NCBI GenBank assembly: GCA_031841125.1
Contig: CM063113.1
Location: 30,773,312-30,837,311 of the forward strand
Length of the DNA: 64,000 nucleotides
Direction: 5' to 3'
Source: Acanthococcus lagerstroemiae
Taxonomy: Eukaryota > Arthropoda > Insecta > Hemiptera > Eriococcidae
The notes below the pieces were generated by a model that was given only the letters and a program-made list of their open reading frames with translations, made no database searches and was not told where the DNA came from. Below, in pieces: positions 59,601 through 62,613 of the stretch. The translations under genes and the position numbers were made by a program. Positions within the stretch are counted from its first letter, which is position 1, and each line of letters opens with the position of its first letter.

Positions 59601-61651
59601 TTGCAAAGAATTTTGTGAACTGAAATTTTAAATATTTCCAATTCCAATCGTTTTTTAAAAAGTAAGTTTGTATTGATAGAATGCTTGGGAGTTATTCTAA
59701 CTCAGACTGCACCGATATAGTGTATTACTACTATGGCTTATGCGGAGGAAATAGTAAGGAAGCAGGTTGACGTTATGCAAAAATTTTCTAGAGATTATCT
59801 TCTTGACGAATGTTCTGCCAGTGGCTGACTGAGCACAGACTATTACAGAGTAAGATACTGTACATGGATGAATCTGTGTTCGCGCAGGCAGGCATACTAA
59901 ATATACGTGGGCCAAAGAAAATCCGCATGCTACTTATGAACGCAGTACCCAGCCAAAATTCAGTGTCAATGTATGGTGTGAAGTTATTGGGAAGTACCTC
60001 GTGGGACCCCCCTTTTTTTTGGATATACTTTGAAATCAGAACGTTATCGTGATTTTTTACGTACAAAACTATCTAACCTATTAGCAGAACAAGTACCATT
60101 TGGGACAAGGAGGAGTATACTCTTCCAGCACGATGGCTCACCGGCTCATTTTGGATTTATTGTGAGAAATCAACTGGATCAGAATTTTCCAAACCGCTGG
60201 ATAGGACGTTCTGGTCCAGTTCCATACCCCGCGTTCACCTGACATGACGCCATGTGATTTTTGTAAGGGGAGAAATGAAGAGAATAGTGTAGCATGGCGG
60301 AGGACCTCAGTTGAAGGAGCGAATTATTTATTGACGCGAATACAGGAAGGAATAAAACAGATAAGAGAAAATATAGCTGCGCTGGAAGCGTCTACTATGT
60401 CAGTAATTCGACGGGCCGAAATATGTTTAGAATGTAATAGAGACCGGTATGAACAATTTTTGTAACACATTCTGAAACTGTTTAAAATATCCCTCAAAAA
60501 CAATTACTTTCTAAAATTTTTAAATGTACGAATAGGAATAAATTCCTTTGATTGAGAATTTTATGATCTGTAAAGGAAGTGAGATATTGGGGCGGGGAAG
60601 AAAGTTCCGGGAAGAATTTATTGCTAATTAACATTTAGCATCTTGAAAAAGCAATTTTTATGGGCAATAAAGGAATATGTATCCATAATTTTGTACTAAG
60701 TGAAATTTATTTTATGAAAATTATGTTCAACCACTTTCCATGATCTTTAATTTTCGTCTGTGTGGTTGTCATAACTGTCATTTTGCACCTCCTTTCCATT
60801 GGTATGCGCTACAGTTCGCAGAATATGGCCAAAATGTTACCAAAACTGAATTTAGCGACCTTTGGAAACTATTATTGGATATATATATTGAATTTTACCA
60901 AATGCTGGAGCCCCTCCCCTCATTGCATAAGCCTCAATTTCAAATATGGGGTAAATAGATGAAAGGAGGGCGGTAGATAAGCCCCATAAACGATATAACT
61001 CTGTGAAGTGGTGAAGCAGCTGAAGAAGATGATTATTATCCTTATGAGGTTTGTGCATCTGTGTTAAAAAGTAATAATTCTTAACGGGGATATTTCATTG
61101 AACTTAGATAGGTACTGTATAATATGCACCGACTCATGAATTTTACGAGGGTCAGATGAATTCGCAGAATCTGCGTCAGATAACTGTTATCTGCCTACTC
61201 TCATTTGGCGGTCAATGTTATTTGAAATTTGTTTAAGTACAAAGTATGTAATTGTGTATTAATCAAGGCGAACGAGAGTAATTTTAATGGAAAGCAGATT
61301 TATCTAACTCAATCGACTGTACTAGTTTATCGTTTTATTTCATCATTCATACCGACAAAACGTTTAAATTTTCGTCAGCCGCGTACAATCAAAATTTTAT
61401 TTGATTTTTTTGTGTTTATAAAGAGTGAGTTCTGAAGCTCTCAGCTTCTAGATCAGCATTCGGAAAGTGTCCTCGGAACATCCACCAATGTAGATCAGTA
61501 TTAAGACTGTGTTCAATAATTATTATTTCTGGCAGGTTTGGCTGTTTGTAGCGGATGTGGCATTGGTCTACTTTGCCGCCTTTTTGGTACACTTGCTGAT
61601 AGAAGCTCCAGTTAGAAATATTTCCAAACTGCTTGTTCGTGGTTTGTCAAG
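23420..61651 (+). CDS. nrf-like gene 2: nose resistant to fluoxetine-type membrane acyltransferase, 12 exons, last exon not found
   Basis: Exons 23420-23687, 31274-31497, 33228-33439, 37552-37643, 40985-41184, 41340-41494, 41739-41904, 41986-42179, 42263-42407, 42535-42724, 42896-43035 and 61536-61651. They sum to 2102 nt (about 700 residues) and every splice phase agrees. Order: signal peptide, cysteine-rich NRF domain (exons 1-3), membrane helix (exon 4), acyltransferase-3 domain with about ten hydrophobic helices (exons 5-12), ending with the last helix and LIEAPVRNISKLL. The family are multi-pass membrane proteins; nrf-6 in C. elegans is linked to lipid or drug transport between tissues, but the acyl substrate is unknown. 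A final exon with a short tail and stop is expected downstream. An RTE retrotransposon is inserted at exon 2, yet a complete exon 2 survives because of the 231-bp target duplication. Intron 11 is 18.5 kb. The protein frame has no stops or frameshifts, so the gene looks intact. Confidence 0.9.
23831..24229. mobile_element. hAT MITE with perfect 8-bp target duplication
   Basis: The direct repeat CTCGGATA flanks the element at 23823-23830 and 24230-24237. Termini are TAGTGGTCTCAA on the left and the complement TTGAGACCACTA on the right. An 8-bp duplication with such ends is diagnostic of hAT. The interior contains seven ATCGAT words, mostly as TATCGATA. No protein is encoded. It lies in intron 1 of nrf-like gene 2. 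Confidence 0.88.
24986..26378 (-). mobile_element. R1-like non-LTR retrotransposon, C-terminal half, degenerate
   Basis: The minus-strand reading from 26378 gives ALKYLGLWFDRKLHSREHFR and RAAEKAHRVTGQLSRLMSNL, the thumb region of R1-clade reverse transcriptases, then YRRAEMERIQRKAV. A C-terminal cysteine-histidine motif CTHCDRGAEDTPWHTQFECE lies near 25612-25680. Several frameshifts and stops break the reading. The segment is visibly more GC-rich than its surroundings. Shorter copies of its 3' end are at 10949-11062 and 55846-56285. Confidence 0.8.
26400..27400. other. Part of intron 1 of nrf-like gene 2, nothing recognised
   Basis: AT-rich sequence with several homopolymer runs (C and G tracts near 26465 and 26870) and a short CACA-rich stretch around 27055-27080. 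No exon or transposon domain was recognised. Confidence 0.35.
27415..28376 (-). mobile_element. jockey/CR1-like LINE fragment (reverse transcriptase and C-terminus), degenerate
   Basis: On the minus strand, GVP-x-GSHLTPLLLDSFINDL and YADDLKLHKSIKN are the catalytic motifs of a jockey-superfamily reverse transcriptase (YADD box). The C-terminal part reads DPSYGTSNQ, DLYIRSYL, LETRRKADSIWFINDIL, PRLASRSSNVFYLPPSRTET. Many stops and frameshifts. The fragment abuts exon 2 of nrf-like gene 2, and its 5' portion is included in the 231-bp duplication made by the later RTE insertion, so it is the older insertion. Confidence 0.75.
28258..28488. repeat. Left copy of 231-bp target-site duplication
   Basis: Identical by eye to 31141-31371. 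It contains the end of the jockey-like fragment, the splice acceptor TTTGTTTTTAG (AG at 28389-28390) and the first 98 bases of exon 2 of nrf-like gene 2, then stops abruptly at the ATT-rich tail of the RTE element. Use of this acceptor would give a short exon running into the retrotransposon, with a stop by 28566. Confidence 0.92.
28624..30643 (-). pseudogene. RTE reverse transcriptase reading frame, frameshifted
   Basis: Two overlapping minus-strand frames, 29753-30643 and 28624-29814, together encode the linker and the reverse transcriptase. The first ends NIGKLFMK and the second resumes at MKERLYPILDF; an extra G in the GGG at about 29815-29817 accounts for the break. Catalytic aspartates are present in FIDFEKAFD and FADD. 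Few lesions fits a young insertion. Confidence 0.88.
30647..31140 (-). pseudogene. RTE AP-like endonuclease, N-terminally truncated
   Basis: The frame is open from the truncation point at 31140 through ILVISVYAPVLGSEEAEVDQ, NCILGDWNAIVGEKQN, KWTWQSPGGKYRNEIDHMV and GSDHRMCRGTISF. It retains the LGDWNA and GSDHR motifs of the exonuclease-endonuclease-phosphatase fold but lacks the N-terminal catalytic residues. It ends at TGA, after which the same frame continues into the linker. Confidence 0.85.
31141..31371. repeat. Right copy of 231-bp target-site duplication
   Basis: Identical by eye to 28258-28488. Here the duplicated acceptor (AG at 31272-31273) and first 98 bases of exon 2 run directly into the rest of exon 2, giving a complete exon 31274-31497. 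Confidence 0.92.
31274..31497 (+). CDS. nrf-like gene 2, exon 2 (NRF domain core)
   Basis: A 224-nt exon with acceptor TTTTTAG and donor GTAAGT, the same length as exon 2 of nrf-like gene 1. It encodes FESSEWPKTGIFAGKTHHLG, NYDECVTVSYDNIEGKYCLV and ESSVWSALKM. The methionine at the join is split A then TG with exon 1. Its first 98 bases are present twice because of the RTE insertion. Confidence 0.92.
31510..32400. other. GC-rich segment of intron 2, probably a transposon remnant
   Basis: Composition is markedly richer in GC than the surrounding intron and resembles the R1-like segment at 24986-26378. No motif I can name is readable in any frame. A LINE 5' or untranslated part is my best guess. 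Confidence 0.3.
32416..33204. mobile_element. TIR element family 2, short copy (789 bp)
   Basis: Inverted ends of about 28 bp begin TGGGTCATTCTCCAGAAACT and continue GAGAATATT. Internal sequence matches that of the longer copy 37812-40570 (for example TTTTTGTCCACG and CATTCAAAAGATGGTAACT words). The right end lies 23 bp upstream of the first base of exon 3 of nrf-like gene 2. The target duplication is not clear and the superfamily is unassigned. Confidence 0.75.
33228..33439 (+). CDS. nrf-like gene 2, exon 3 (end of NRF domain)
   Basis: A 212-nt exon with acceptor AAATTTGCAG. It encodes YKSHSGRWNRQKLQWAICI, PSSCGNLDLKISLTNTLQ, KTHGMNIEVEVPSDQCRTKG and PPSGYYHVR. Exon length and phase 2 end match the paralogue, which fixes the donor as GTTAGA (33440), a weak site; a stronger GTAAGG five bases upstream would end the exon in phase 0 and break the frame with exon 4. 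Confidence 0.88.
34135..34607 (+). mobile_element. LINE reverse transcriptase relic, first half
   Basis: The plus-strand reading with stops gives ITELQYANDLVLLAGSEDEA (a decayed YADD box), STGGLPIEKVEQFNCLGSLV and ALEKFQVRYLRGIM, the thumb region of insect endonuclease-reverse-transcriptase LINEs. It is interrupted at 34607 by a MITE and resumes at 35292. It lies in intron 3 of nrf-like gene 2. Confidence 0.7.
34608..35291. mobile_element. MITE with 11-bp target duplication
   Basis: The direct repeat CATAATGGTCG occurs at 34597-34607 and 35292-35302. The element begins GGTGCTGGAAAATTCGTCGC and its other end read on the opposite strand begins GGTATACGAAAAGACGTCGC, an imperfect inverted repeat of about 26 bp. 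A duplication of 9-11 bp is most often seen with Mutator-like elements, but no transposase is present to confirm. It splits the LINE relic. Confidence 0.7.
35292..35510 (+). mobile_element. LINE reverse transcriptase relic, second half
   Basis: It continues the relic of 34135-34607 after the MITE: ISTTEIRNRAICATTESVL is followed by LGHTCRMDKTSLPKQIL and GKLINRGYRMGSYKKIQ, the LRW-GH-RM and GR-KKRYKD segments that close this LINE type. Stops are present. Confidence 0.65.
36050..36335. repeat. 45-bp minisatellite, about six units
   Basis: Tandem units of about 45 bp are built around GGTTCACCGGTAACCAGTAA, the last unit spaced further away. Because the period is a multiple of three, the minus strand is open (35943-36314) and gives 15-residue repeats such as VSVIYWLSVNPDFPW and IGAIYWRPVNSDFPS. 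No start, signal or family resemblance argues for translation. Confidence 0.75.
36336..36871. other. Unassigned GC-richer segment in intron 3
   Basis: Sequence from 35580 to 36871 around the minisatellite is richer in CG than the rest of the intron. It could be an untranslated or terminal region of an unrecognised retroelement. No terminal repeats or coding motifs were found. Confidence 0.3.
36872..37084. mobile_element. 213-bp MITE with TA target duplication
   Basis: The inverted ends read CCGTCAAATGGGGTG on the left and the complement ACCCCAGTTGACGG on the right, flanked by TA on both sides (36870-36871 and 37085-37086). TA duplication indicates the Tc1/mariner/pogo superfamily. The open frames on both strands are incidental. 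Confidence 0.7.
37552..37643 (+). CDS. nrf-like gene 2, exon 4 (membrane helix)
   Basis: A 92-nt exon with acceptor TTTGCTTTCAG and donor GTAGGT, phases 2 and 1. It encodes TLFCVIILLVLSASVYDLV and KNEDNSKENSP. This is the helix linking the NRF domain to the acyltransferase-3 domain; the paralogous exon at 1385-1476 has the same length. Confidence 0.88.
38249..38620 (-). pseudogene. Unrecognised 123-residue frame inside TIR element, possible transposase C-terminus
   Basis: The minus-strand frame contains LASYHGTEQFMKYLSDMKKI, a proline-rich linker (SPPPPSPPGSPLPG) and a basic NIKVRGRPKRPD motif like the AT-hook-like tails of some transposases. Just downstream, in another frame, basic KKTRRQKPKTKKS and a cysteine pair SCLVC can be read. 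I do not recognise the family. It sits inside the 2.76-kb TIR element, which is the reason to suspect a transposase origin. Confidence 0.3.
38673..39196. mobile_element. hAT MITE rich in TTCTGC, 8-bp target duplication
   Basis: Flanked by AGTGGAAT (38665-38672) and AGTGGAAC (39197-39204), seven of eight bases identical. The right end read in reverse, CAGTGTTACCAGATTGGCAG, pairs with the left end CAAGTGTTCCCAGATTAG. The interior is dominated by the word TTCTGC in both halves. It is inserted in the 2.76-kb TIR element, so it is younger than that element. Confidence 0.75.
39653..39707. repeat. Polypyrimidine (T/C) tract
   Basis: About 55 bases of almost pure T with scattered C. A simple repeat or expanded tail; no other meaning is evident. 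Confidence 0.8.
40985..41184 (+). CDS. nrf-like gene 2, exon 5 (start of acyltransferase-3 domain)
   Basis: A 200-nt exon with acceptor ATTATAG and donor GTAAGC. It encodes KKLFVELFSEFSVIRNYNRL, SPKNQYLLFDFEKVYMMAW and VLYSHRIVHLAPLTFDAERE. The segment MMAWVLYSHRIVH aligns with the first helix and the conserved histidine of acyltransferase-3 proteins. Length equals exon 5 of nrf-like gene 1. Confidence 0.9.
41340..41494 (+). CDS. nrf-like gene 2, exon 6
   Basis: A 155-nt exon with acceptor TTTTCAG and donor GTGAGT, phase 2 end. It encodes DRGLRGYLNARFVLLDIFFF, HSGFLLYRWSLSKVRDNG and VLIILVSRWLR. VLLDIFFFHSGFLL is the conserved second membrane segment of acyltransferase-3 proteins (usually V-x-x-FF-x-x-SG-x-L). 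Confidence 0.9.
41739..41904 (+). CDS. nrf-like gene 2, exon 7
   Basis: A 166-nt exon with acceptor TATTTAG and donor GTACGT. It encodes LFPTFGLVILFFGYILPYMN, DGPLWYVVSREAETCRSNWI and FSMLPVANIINAQKL. The pattern GPLW then C-x-x-NW followed by a helix is characteristic of the insect nrf-type family. Confidence 0.9.
41986..42179 (+). CDS. nrf-like gene 2, exon 8
   Basis: A 194-nt exon with acceptor GATTGCAG and donor GTAACT, phases 0 and 2. It encodes CYWVSWFISVDFQLTIVGSL, LLLITARSRRAGFVSSVLA and YKQVIQNHRHGVDLVYW. SWFISVDFQL corresponds to the conserved SWYLAVDMQ segment of the family, followed by two hydrophobic helices. Confidence 0.9.
42263..42407 (+). CDS. nrf-like gene 2, exon 9
   Basis: A 145-nt exon with acceptor ATTATAG and donor GTAAAA. 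It encodes SNPMNRGEHNEFYSSYIMLY, HRVVPYIVGFLCPLIADLLK and KRNYTFSK. The arginine- and proline-containing R-x-x-PYIVG-x-L helix is a conserved landmark of the nrf-type acyltransferase-3 domain. Confidence 0.9.
42535..42724 (+). CDS. nrf-like gene 2, exon 10
   Basis: A 190-nt exon with acceptor CATTGCAG and donor GTAGAT, ending in phase 1. It encodes IHITSAWIITFVIAELVAYY, ALVFYQYGRPYYPMENAIYA, ASHRYFHILRFLYIHCIYLV and NGSG. The segment NAIYAASHR matches the family's A-LY-x-x-x-HR. An alternative without splicing would run into a stop within 35 codons. Confidence 0.9.
42896..43035 (+). CDS. nrf-like gene 2, exon 11
   Basis: A 140-nt exon with acceptor TCGAACAG and donor GTTGGT. It encodes ETVEKLIAPVLVIFSRLGYS, AFLTHVLMYMSHVYSQRTHI and SSSTLNT. 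The segment SRLGYSAFLTH is the conserved LSRLTY-x-AYLVH of the family. The donor is weak but is the only one giving phase 0, needed for exon 12. Confidence 0.87.
43715..44090 (-). mobile_element. LINE C-terminal fragment (same family as right-edge LINE)
   Basis: The minus-strand reading includes EKIRNGDVLKRIGREREI, the segment found in insect LINEs just after the reverse transcriptase thumb; the same element at 61720-62610 reads EKIRNEEVLR. It is 5'-truncated and frameshifted. It directly abuts the TIR element copy at 44096. Confidence 0.6.
44096..44381. mobile_element. Nonautonomous TIR element, family 1 copy C
   Basis: Begins GTGACCAGGAATCAT and carries CACGCTCTTTCGAATGAA and ACATCCGTTTACATA, as in the copies at 1598-2254 and 8131-8458. 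It also shares the word AACAAGAATTCGAAACGC with copy B. The right terminus is not evident. Confidence 0.6.
44521..44736. repeat. Direct plus inverted repeat forming a long hairpin
   Basis: The unit TAGCCTGAACTACTACATGC followed by TACAGTATAGCGCTATT occurs in direct orientation at about 44523 and 44606 and inverted at 44695-44736. The pair 44599-44640 and 44695-44736 is almost perfectly complementary, with a partly complementary loop (AGCCTATGC and GCATAGGCT), so the strand can fold into a hairpin of about 138 nt. Confidence 0.75.
44865..45065 (+). other. Possible pair of exons of an unknown nested gene
   Basis: Two segments bounded by good splice signals: 44865-44905 (acceptor CAATCTTCAG, donor GTAAGT) and 44991-45065 (acceptor TGTATTCCAG, donor GTAAGT). 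In one frame they read CGSVVNKFVSVRE and FLDDSTLKESRERTLVTISS, joined in phase 0. I do not recognise the protein, no further exons are evident, and the phase does not fit nrf-like gene 2. Confidence 0.2.
45420..45535 (-). mobile_element. Short LINE C-terminal fragment
   Basis: The minus-strand reading gives TGKRPRGRPRRKLVDISA, the basic GKR-RGRP-RR-W-D tail common to many insect LINE polyproteins. Nothing else of the element is readable. Confidence 0.4.
46775..47053 (+). CDS. Unrecognised 92-residue open frame
   Basis: Starts MGDNDVKDSLIVKEKDGRKG, is rich in charged residues and has a basic patch RVSGRKRSRRSRRTNFE near residues 51-67. It sits in a slightly GC-richer stretch (46620-47040) and ends where a hAT-like terminus begins at 47043. 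No domain is recognised; it may be a gag-like remnant or chance. Confidence 0.2.
   Translation: MGDNDVKDSLIVKEKDGRKGEIGREMHVATATIRLNIDVHKKFEFQPRLLRVSGRKRSRRSRRTNFEIKKCADQVPPVTRHYDAIYEAGAGP
47043..48854. mobile_element. hAT-like TIR element, about 1.8 kb
   Basis: The left end CAGGCCCGTAACCAGGAGT and the right end, complement of TAGGCCCGTAACCAGAGT, form an inverted repeat of about 18 bp with the C-A-G-x-x-C-CGTA pattern common in hAT elements. The interior is AT-rich; frames at 47269-47532 and 48234-48461 are not recognised. No 8-bp duplication was found. A run of about 12 G lies at 48730-48742. Confidence 0.5.
48855..50519. other. Part of intron 11, nothing firmly recognised
   Basis: AT-rich. 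Around 49795-49885 the sequence ends CCATGTAAGTA, which could be an ATG-containing first exon with a donor, but no following exon was recognised. The 71-residue frame at 49981-50196 is lysine- and arginine-rich and unassigned. Confidence 0.3.
50520..51545. repeat. Inverted pair of CGCGCAATTCATCG arrays around a Penelope-like tail
   Basis: The left part (50530-50650) has about three 35-bp tandem units with CGCGCAATTCATCGCCG. The right part (51465-51520) has the reverse complement, CGCGATGAATTG units. Inner blocks also match in inverted orientation: ATTATCAGTTTTGCTGTGCG near 50668 against the complement of the stretch near 51385-51430. A Penelope-like 3' tail lies between. Confidence 0.5.
51160..51262 (+). 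mobile_element. Penelope-like element 3' tail, second copy
   Basis: Parallels 20350-20450: ACTCCACTGATGATG, ATAGCCGAAAGCGCT and GTGAATTGGCACACTCT occur in the same order. It has a true CTGATGA box and a GAAA box, but the intervening hairpin (GTC/GCC) is mismatched. GAGTGTG at 51163 can pair with CACACTC at 51245, a possible flanking stem. The coding region is absent. Confidence 0.5.
52129..52890 (+). mobile_element. hAT-like element with ZMYM1-type transposase N-terminus, copy B
   Basis: Starts CAGTGGCGTGCATTCCAGGC, a hAT-type terminus. At 52640-52800 the plus strand reads MRIRDLIENPFSRLNFNEDL and GGKPKPELPFLKTEQK, the N-terminal region of ZMYM1-like hAT transposases, then breaks at a stop. 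Near 52872, CAGGGACATACC resembles the other terminus. The related copy is at 10686-12024. A shadow frame on the opposite strand is not a gene. Confidence 0.6.
52895..53175. repeat. Tandem repeat with GTTGGAAAAATCCAAC hairpin
   Basis: Three to four units of 70-95 bp each contain GTTGGAAAAATCCAACAAGT followed by CAAAAGG and a T-rich spacer with GATACTTGG. GTTGGAAAAATCCAAC can form a small hairpin. The same array occurs in the hAT-like element at 11800-12000, so it is part of that family's 3' end. Confidence 0.6.
53190..53870. repeat. Tandem repeat, about 300-bp period, 2.3 units
   Basis: Units begin at 53190, 53492 and 53792 with CGAATCTATTTCGCCGG-like sequence. They share AAAATTTTTCGCCCAAAAAA, TACTCAATTTTTCGCGCTGA and GACGACGGTTCTGAATTCGT. 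Open frames within are by-products. Confidence 0.75.
53871..55075. repeat. Tandem repeat, about 147-bp period, seven units with an interruption
   Basis: Units near 53879, 54024, 54172, 54318, 54760, 54903 and 55049 share GGGACTTCGGAGCACAATTA and GCACAAAT words. Each unit contains GGCACAAATT and the complementary AATTTGTGCC, so each can form a hairpin. A unique stretch at about 54345-54640 interrupts the array. C and G runs are frequent. Confidence 0.75.
55130..55845. other. Part of intron 11, nothing recognised
   Basis: AT-rich intronic sequence with a short T tract near 55471. No coding motif, terminal repeat or RNA gene seen. Confidence 0.35.
55846..56285 (-). mobile_element. R1-like LINE 3' tail, third copy
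   Basis: On the plus strand, GACACCGCACCCTAACCCAG, AACTATCCTTTCGAGTATTG and TTCTTCATGATGGCCAAGAC parallel 25050-25460 of the larger R1-like fragment. It is 5'-truncated and frameshifted. Confidence 0.65.
56593..57404. mobile_element. pogo-like TIR element B with TA duplication
   Basis: Inverted ends GGGTGTAATGGACACAAGTG (left) and, read in reverse, GGGTGTACGCGGCTCAAGTG (right), both followed by GAAC. TA flanks both sides (56591-56592 and 57405-57406). The subterminal word CAAGTGGAAC recurs inside (near 57017, and as CCACTTGA near 57221 and 57249). No transposase was recognised. Confidence 0.7.
57480..57990. repeat. Very degenerate repeat with GACTCGTT and AGACTTTT words
   Basis: Words of the type GACTCGTT, TTCAGACTTTT and GAACTC recur at irregular spacing of 30-60 bp. 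It may be an ancient minisatellite; confidence is low. Confidence 0.3.
58129..58347 (-). other. GC-richer open frame, unassigned
   Basis: A 72-residue minus-strand frame, basic and rich in arginine, in a locally GC-rich stretch (58120-58460). The composition contrast suggests an inserted sequence, but no family is recognised. Confidence 0.2.
58517..58591 (-). tRNA. Degenerate tRNA-like sequence (pseudo-tRNA or SINE head)
   Basis: On the minus strand it begins GCCGTTG and ends CAACGCC plus G, an acceptor stem with one mismatch. It contains an A box TGGTCGAGTGG and a B box GGTTCGATTCC, so the internal RNA polymerase III promoter looks intact. The T stem pairs only three bases, the D stem is poor and no seven-base anticodon loop can be formed, so it is not a functional tRNA. 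Confidence 0.45.
58619..59010. mobile_element. Mariner-associated repeat, left block
   Basis: 58619-58745 matches the left end of the element at 18557 (GTGTCTCTTTTGCAATGAAC and following). 58866-58940 is the reverse complement of that element's right end (CAGAAAATTTTCAC, CTCGTGAAACTTGCCCTCTT). 58945-59010 is the reverse complement of 60661-60740. The block therefore forms a long imperfect inverted repeat with 60575-61095 around the transposase remnant. Confidence 0.55.
59280..59650. other. Extremely AT-rich island
   Basis: About 370 bases built almost only from A and T, with GC at most sites absent. There is no coding capacity on either strand. It lies between the left repeat block and the mariner transposase remnant. 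Confidence 0.6.
59697..60465 (+). pseudogene. rosa-type (DD41D) mariner transposase, frameshifted
   Basis: The plus-strand pieces in changing frames are FCQWLTEHRLLQSKILYMDE, TWAKENPHATYERSTQPKFS, VNVWCEVIGKYLVGP, RYRDFLRTKLSNLLAEQVPF, ILFQHDGSPAHFGFIVRNQL, FPNRWIGRSGPVPYP and MTPCDF. The first aspartate is in MDES, the second in QHDG and the third in PCDF. Counting across the frame break, about 41 residues separate the last two, as in the rosa (DD41D) group. At least three frameshifts and a stop make it inactive. Flanking repeat blocks at 58619-59010 and 60575-61095 probably belong to the same transposon. Confidence 0.75.
60575..61095. mobile_element. Mariner-associated repeat, right block
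   Basis: Parallels 18690-19190 over its whole length (CTGTGTGGTTGTCATAACTG, GAATTTAGCGACCTTTGGAA-like words, TAATTCTTAACGGGGATA). The first part is inverted relative to 58945-59010. Open frames on both strands are incidental. Confidence 0.6.
61536..61651 (+). CDS. nrf-like gene 2, exon 12 (last membrane helix)
   Basis: A 116-nt exon with acceptor TCTGGCAG and donor GTAGAC, ending in phase 2. It encodes VWLFVADVALVYFAAFLVHL, LIEAPVRNISKLLVRGLS. The final acyltransferase-3 helix followed by E-x-P and a basic amphipathic stretch is the usual end of these proteins. It lies 18.5 kb from exon 11, the phase fits, and no other candidate was seen. A short terminal exon should follow. Confidence 0.87.
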
Positions 61652-62613
61652 GTAGACACTAATAATAGTTATTTTATGATAAGTATCTATCCAAGTATAG
61701 GTGATGATGATGTATTCCCTAGTCTCTAGACTAGTAGGTCGTACCACACCACTTTTTTCTCTCCTGTGCTAATCTTTTTATTCCTGGGAAGGAATTACTC
61801 TTTGTATCCTTCATTATCTGCTCTTCATAATTTACTCGTTTCCTTCCTTTCCAGTCTTTCAACTATTGTATTATACCACTTTTCTCTCTTCTGTGCTAAT
61901 CTTTCCATTCCTGAGACAGATTTATTCATTGTATGCCTCATGATCTGCTCTTCAACATTTCTCTTCACAATTATAATCCAAATTTCTATTTCTCTTCCTA
62001 CTCACCTCAATACTTCTTCATTTCTGATCTTTTCTATCTACTTTTCCAACATTTTCCTGCAGCACTTGGTATATTTTGAAAACTTCTATCATTTTTCTTT
62101 CTTATGATCCCACTGTGGTCCTGGTATCATAAACTGCTAGGTATACTCCAAATGTAGATACGTACGAAGAAATCTCATTCTTCTTCCAAATCCATATTCG
62201 AGTTAAATACGTCTCGTTTTTGAAAAAAATCTCTCGTACCTTGTTCTATTCTATTCTTTATTTCTGTTTTACTTCTTCCATTTTGCGGTATCAGACTAAC
62301 TAATGACATAAATTCTTTTATACCGCTTTTATTTTTTCACCTTCTATTTCCATATTTACTGAATTTTATTCCCATCCGCTCACTATCATCATTTTTATTT
62401 TATTCTAATTCATATTTACTTTATAAGCATTTTATTTTCAGTTTTTCATCAAACTTTTTCTACGTTTTCTTCAGTTTTTGTTTACTTCTTTCCCATATTG
62501 CAATATCATCTGCTAGCCTTATCATGCTAATTATCTCACATTGTGTATTTCCTTGCCTGATCCCCTGGCATTAATTTCTTCGATTATTTTTTCTGTAAAT
62601 AGATTAAACAGTA

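Noticed and set aside
59280..59650. Nuclear copy of mitochondrial DNA
   Set aside because: No mitochondrial gene can be read; composition alone is not enough.
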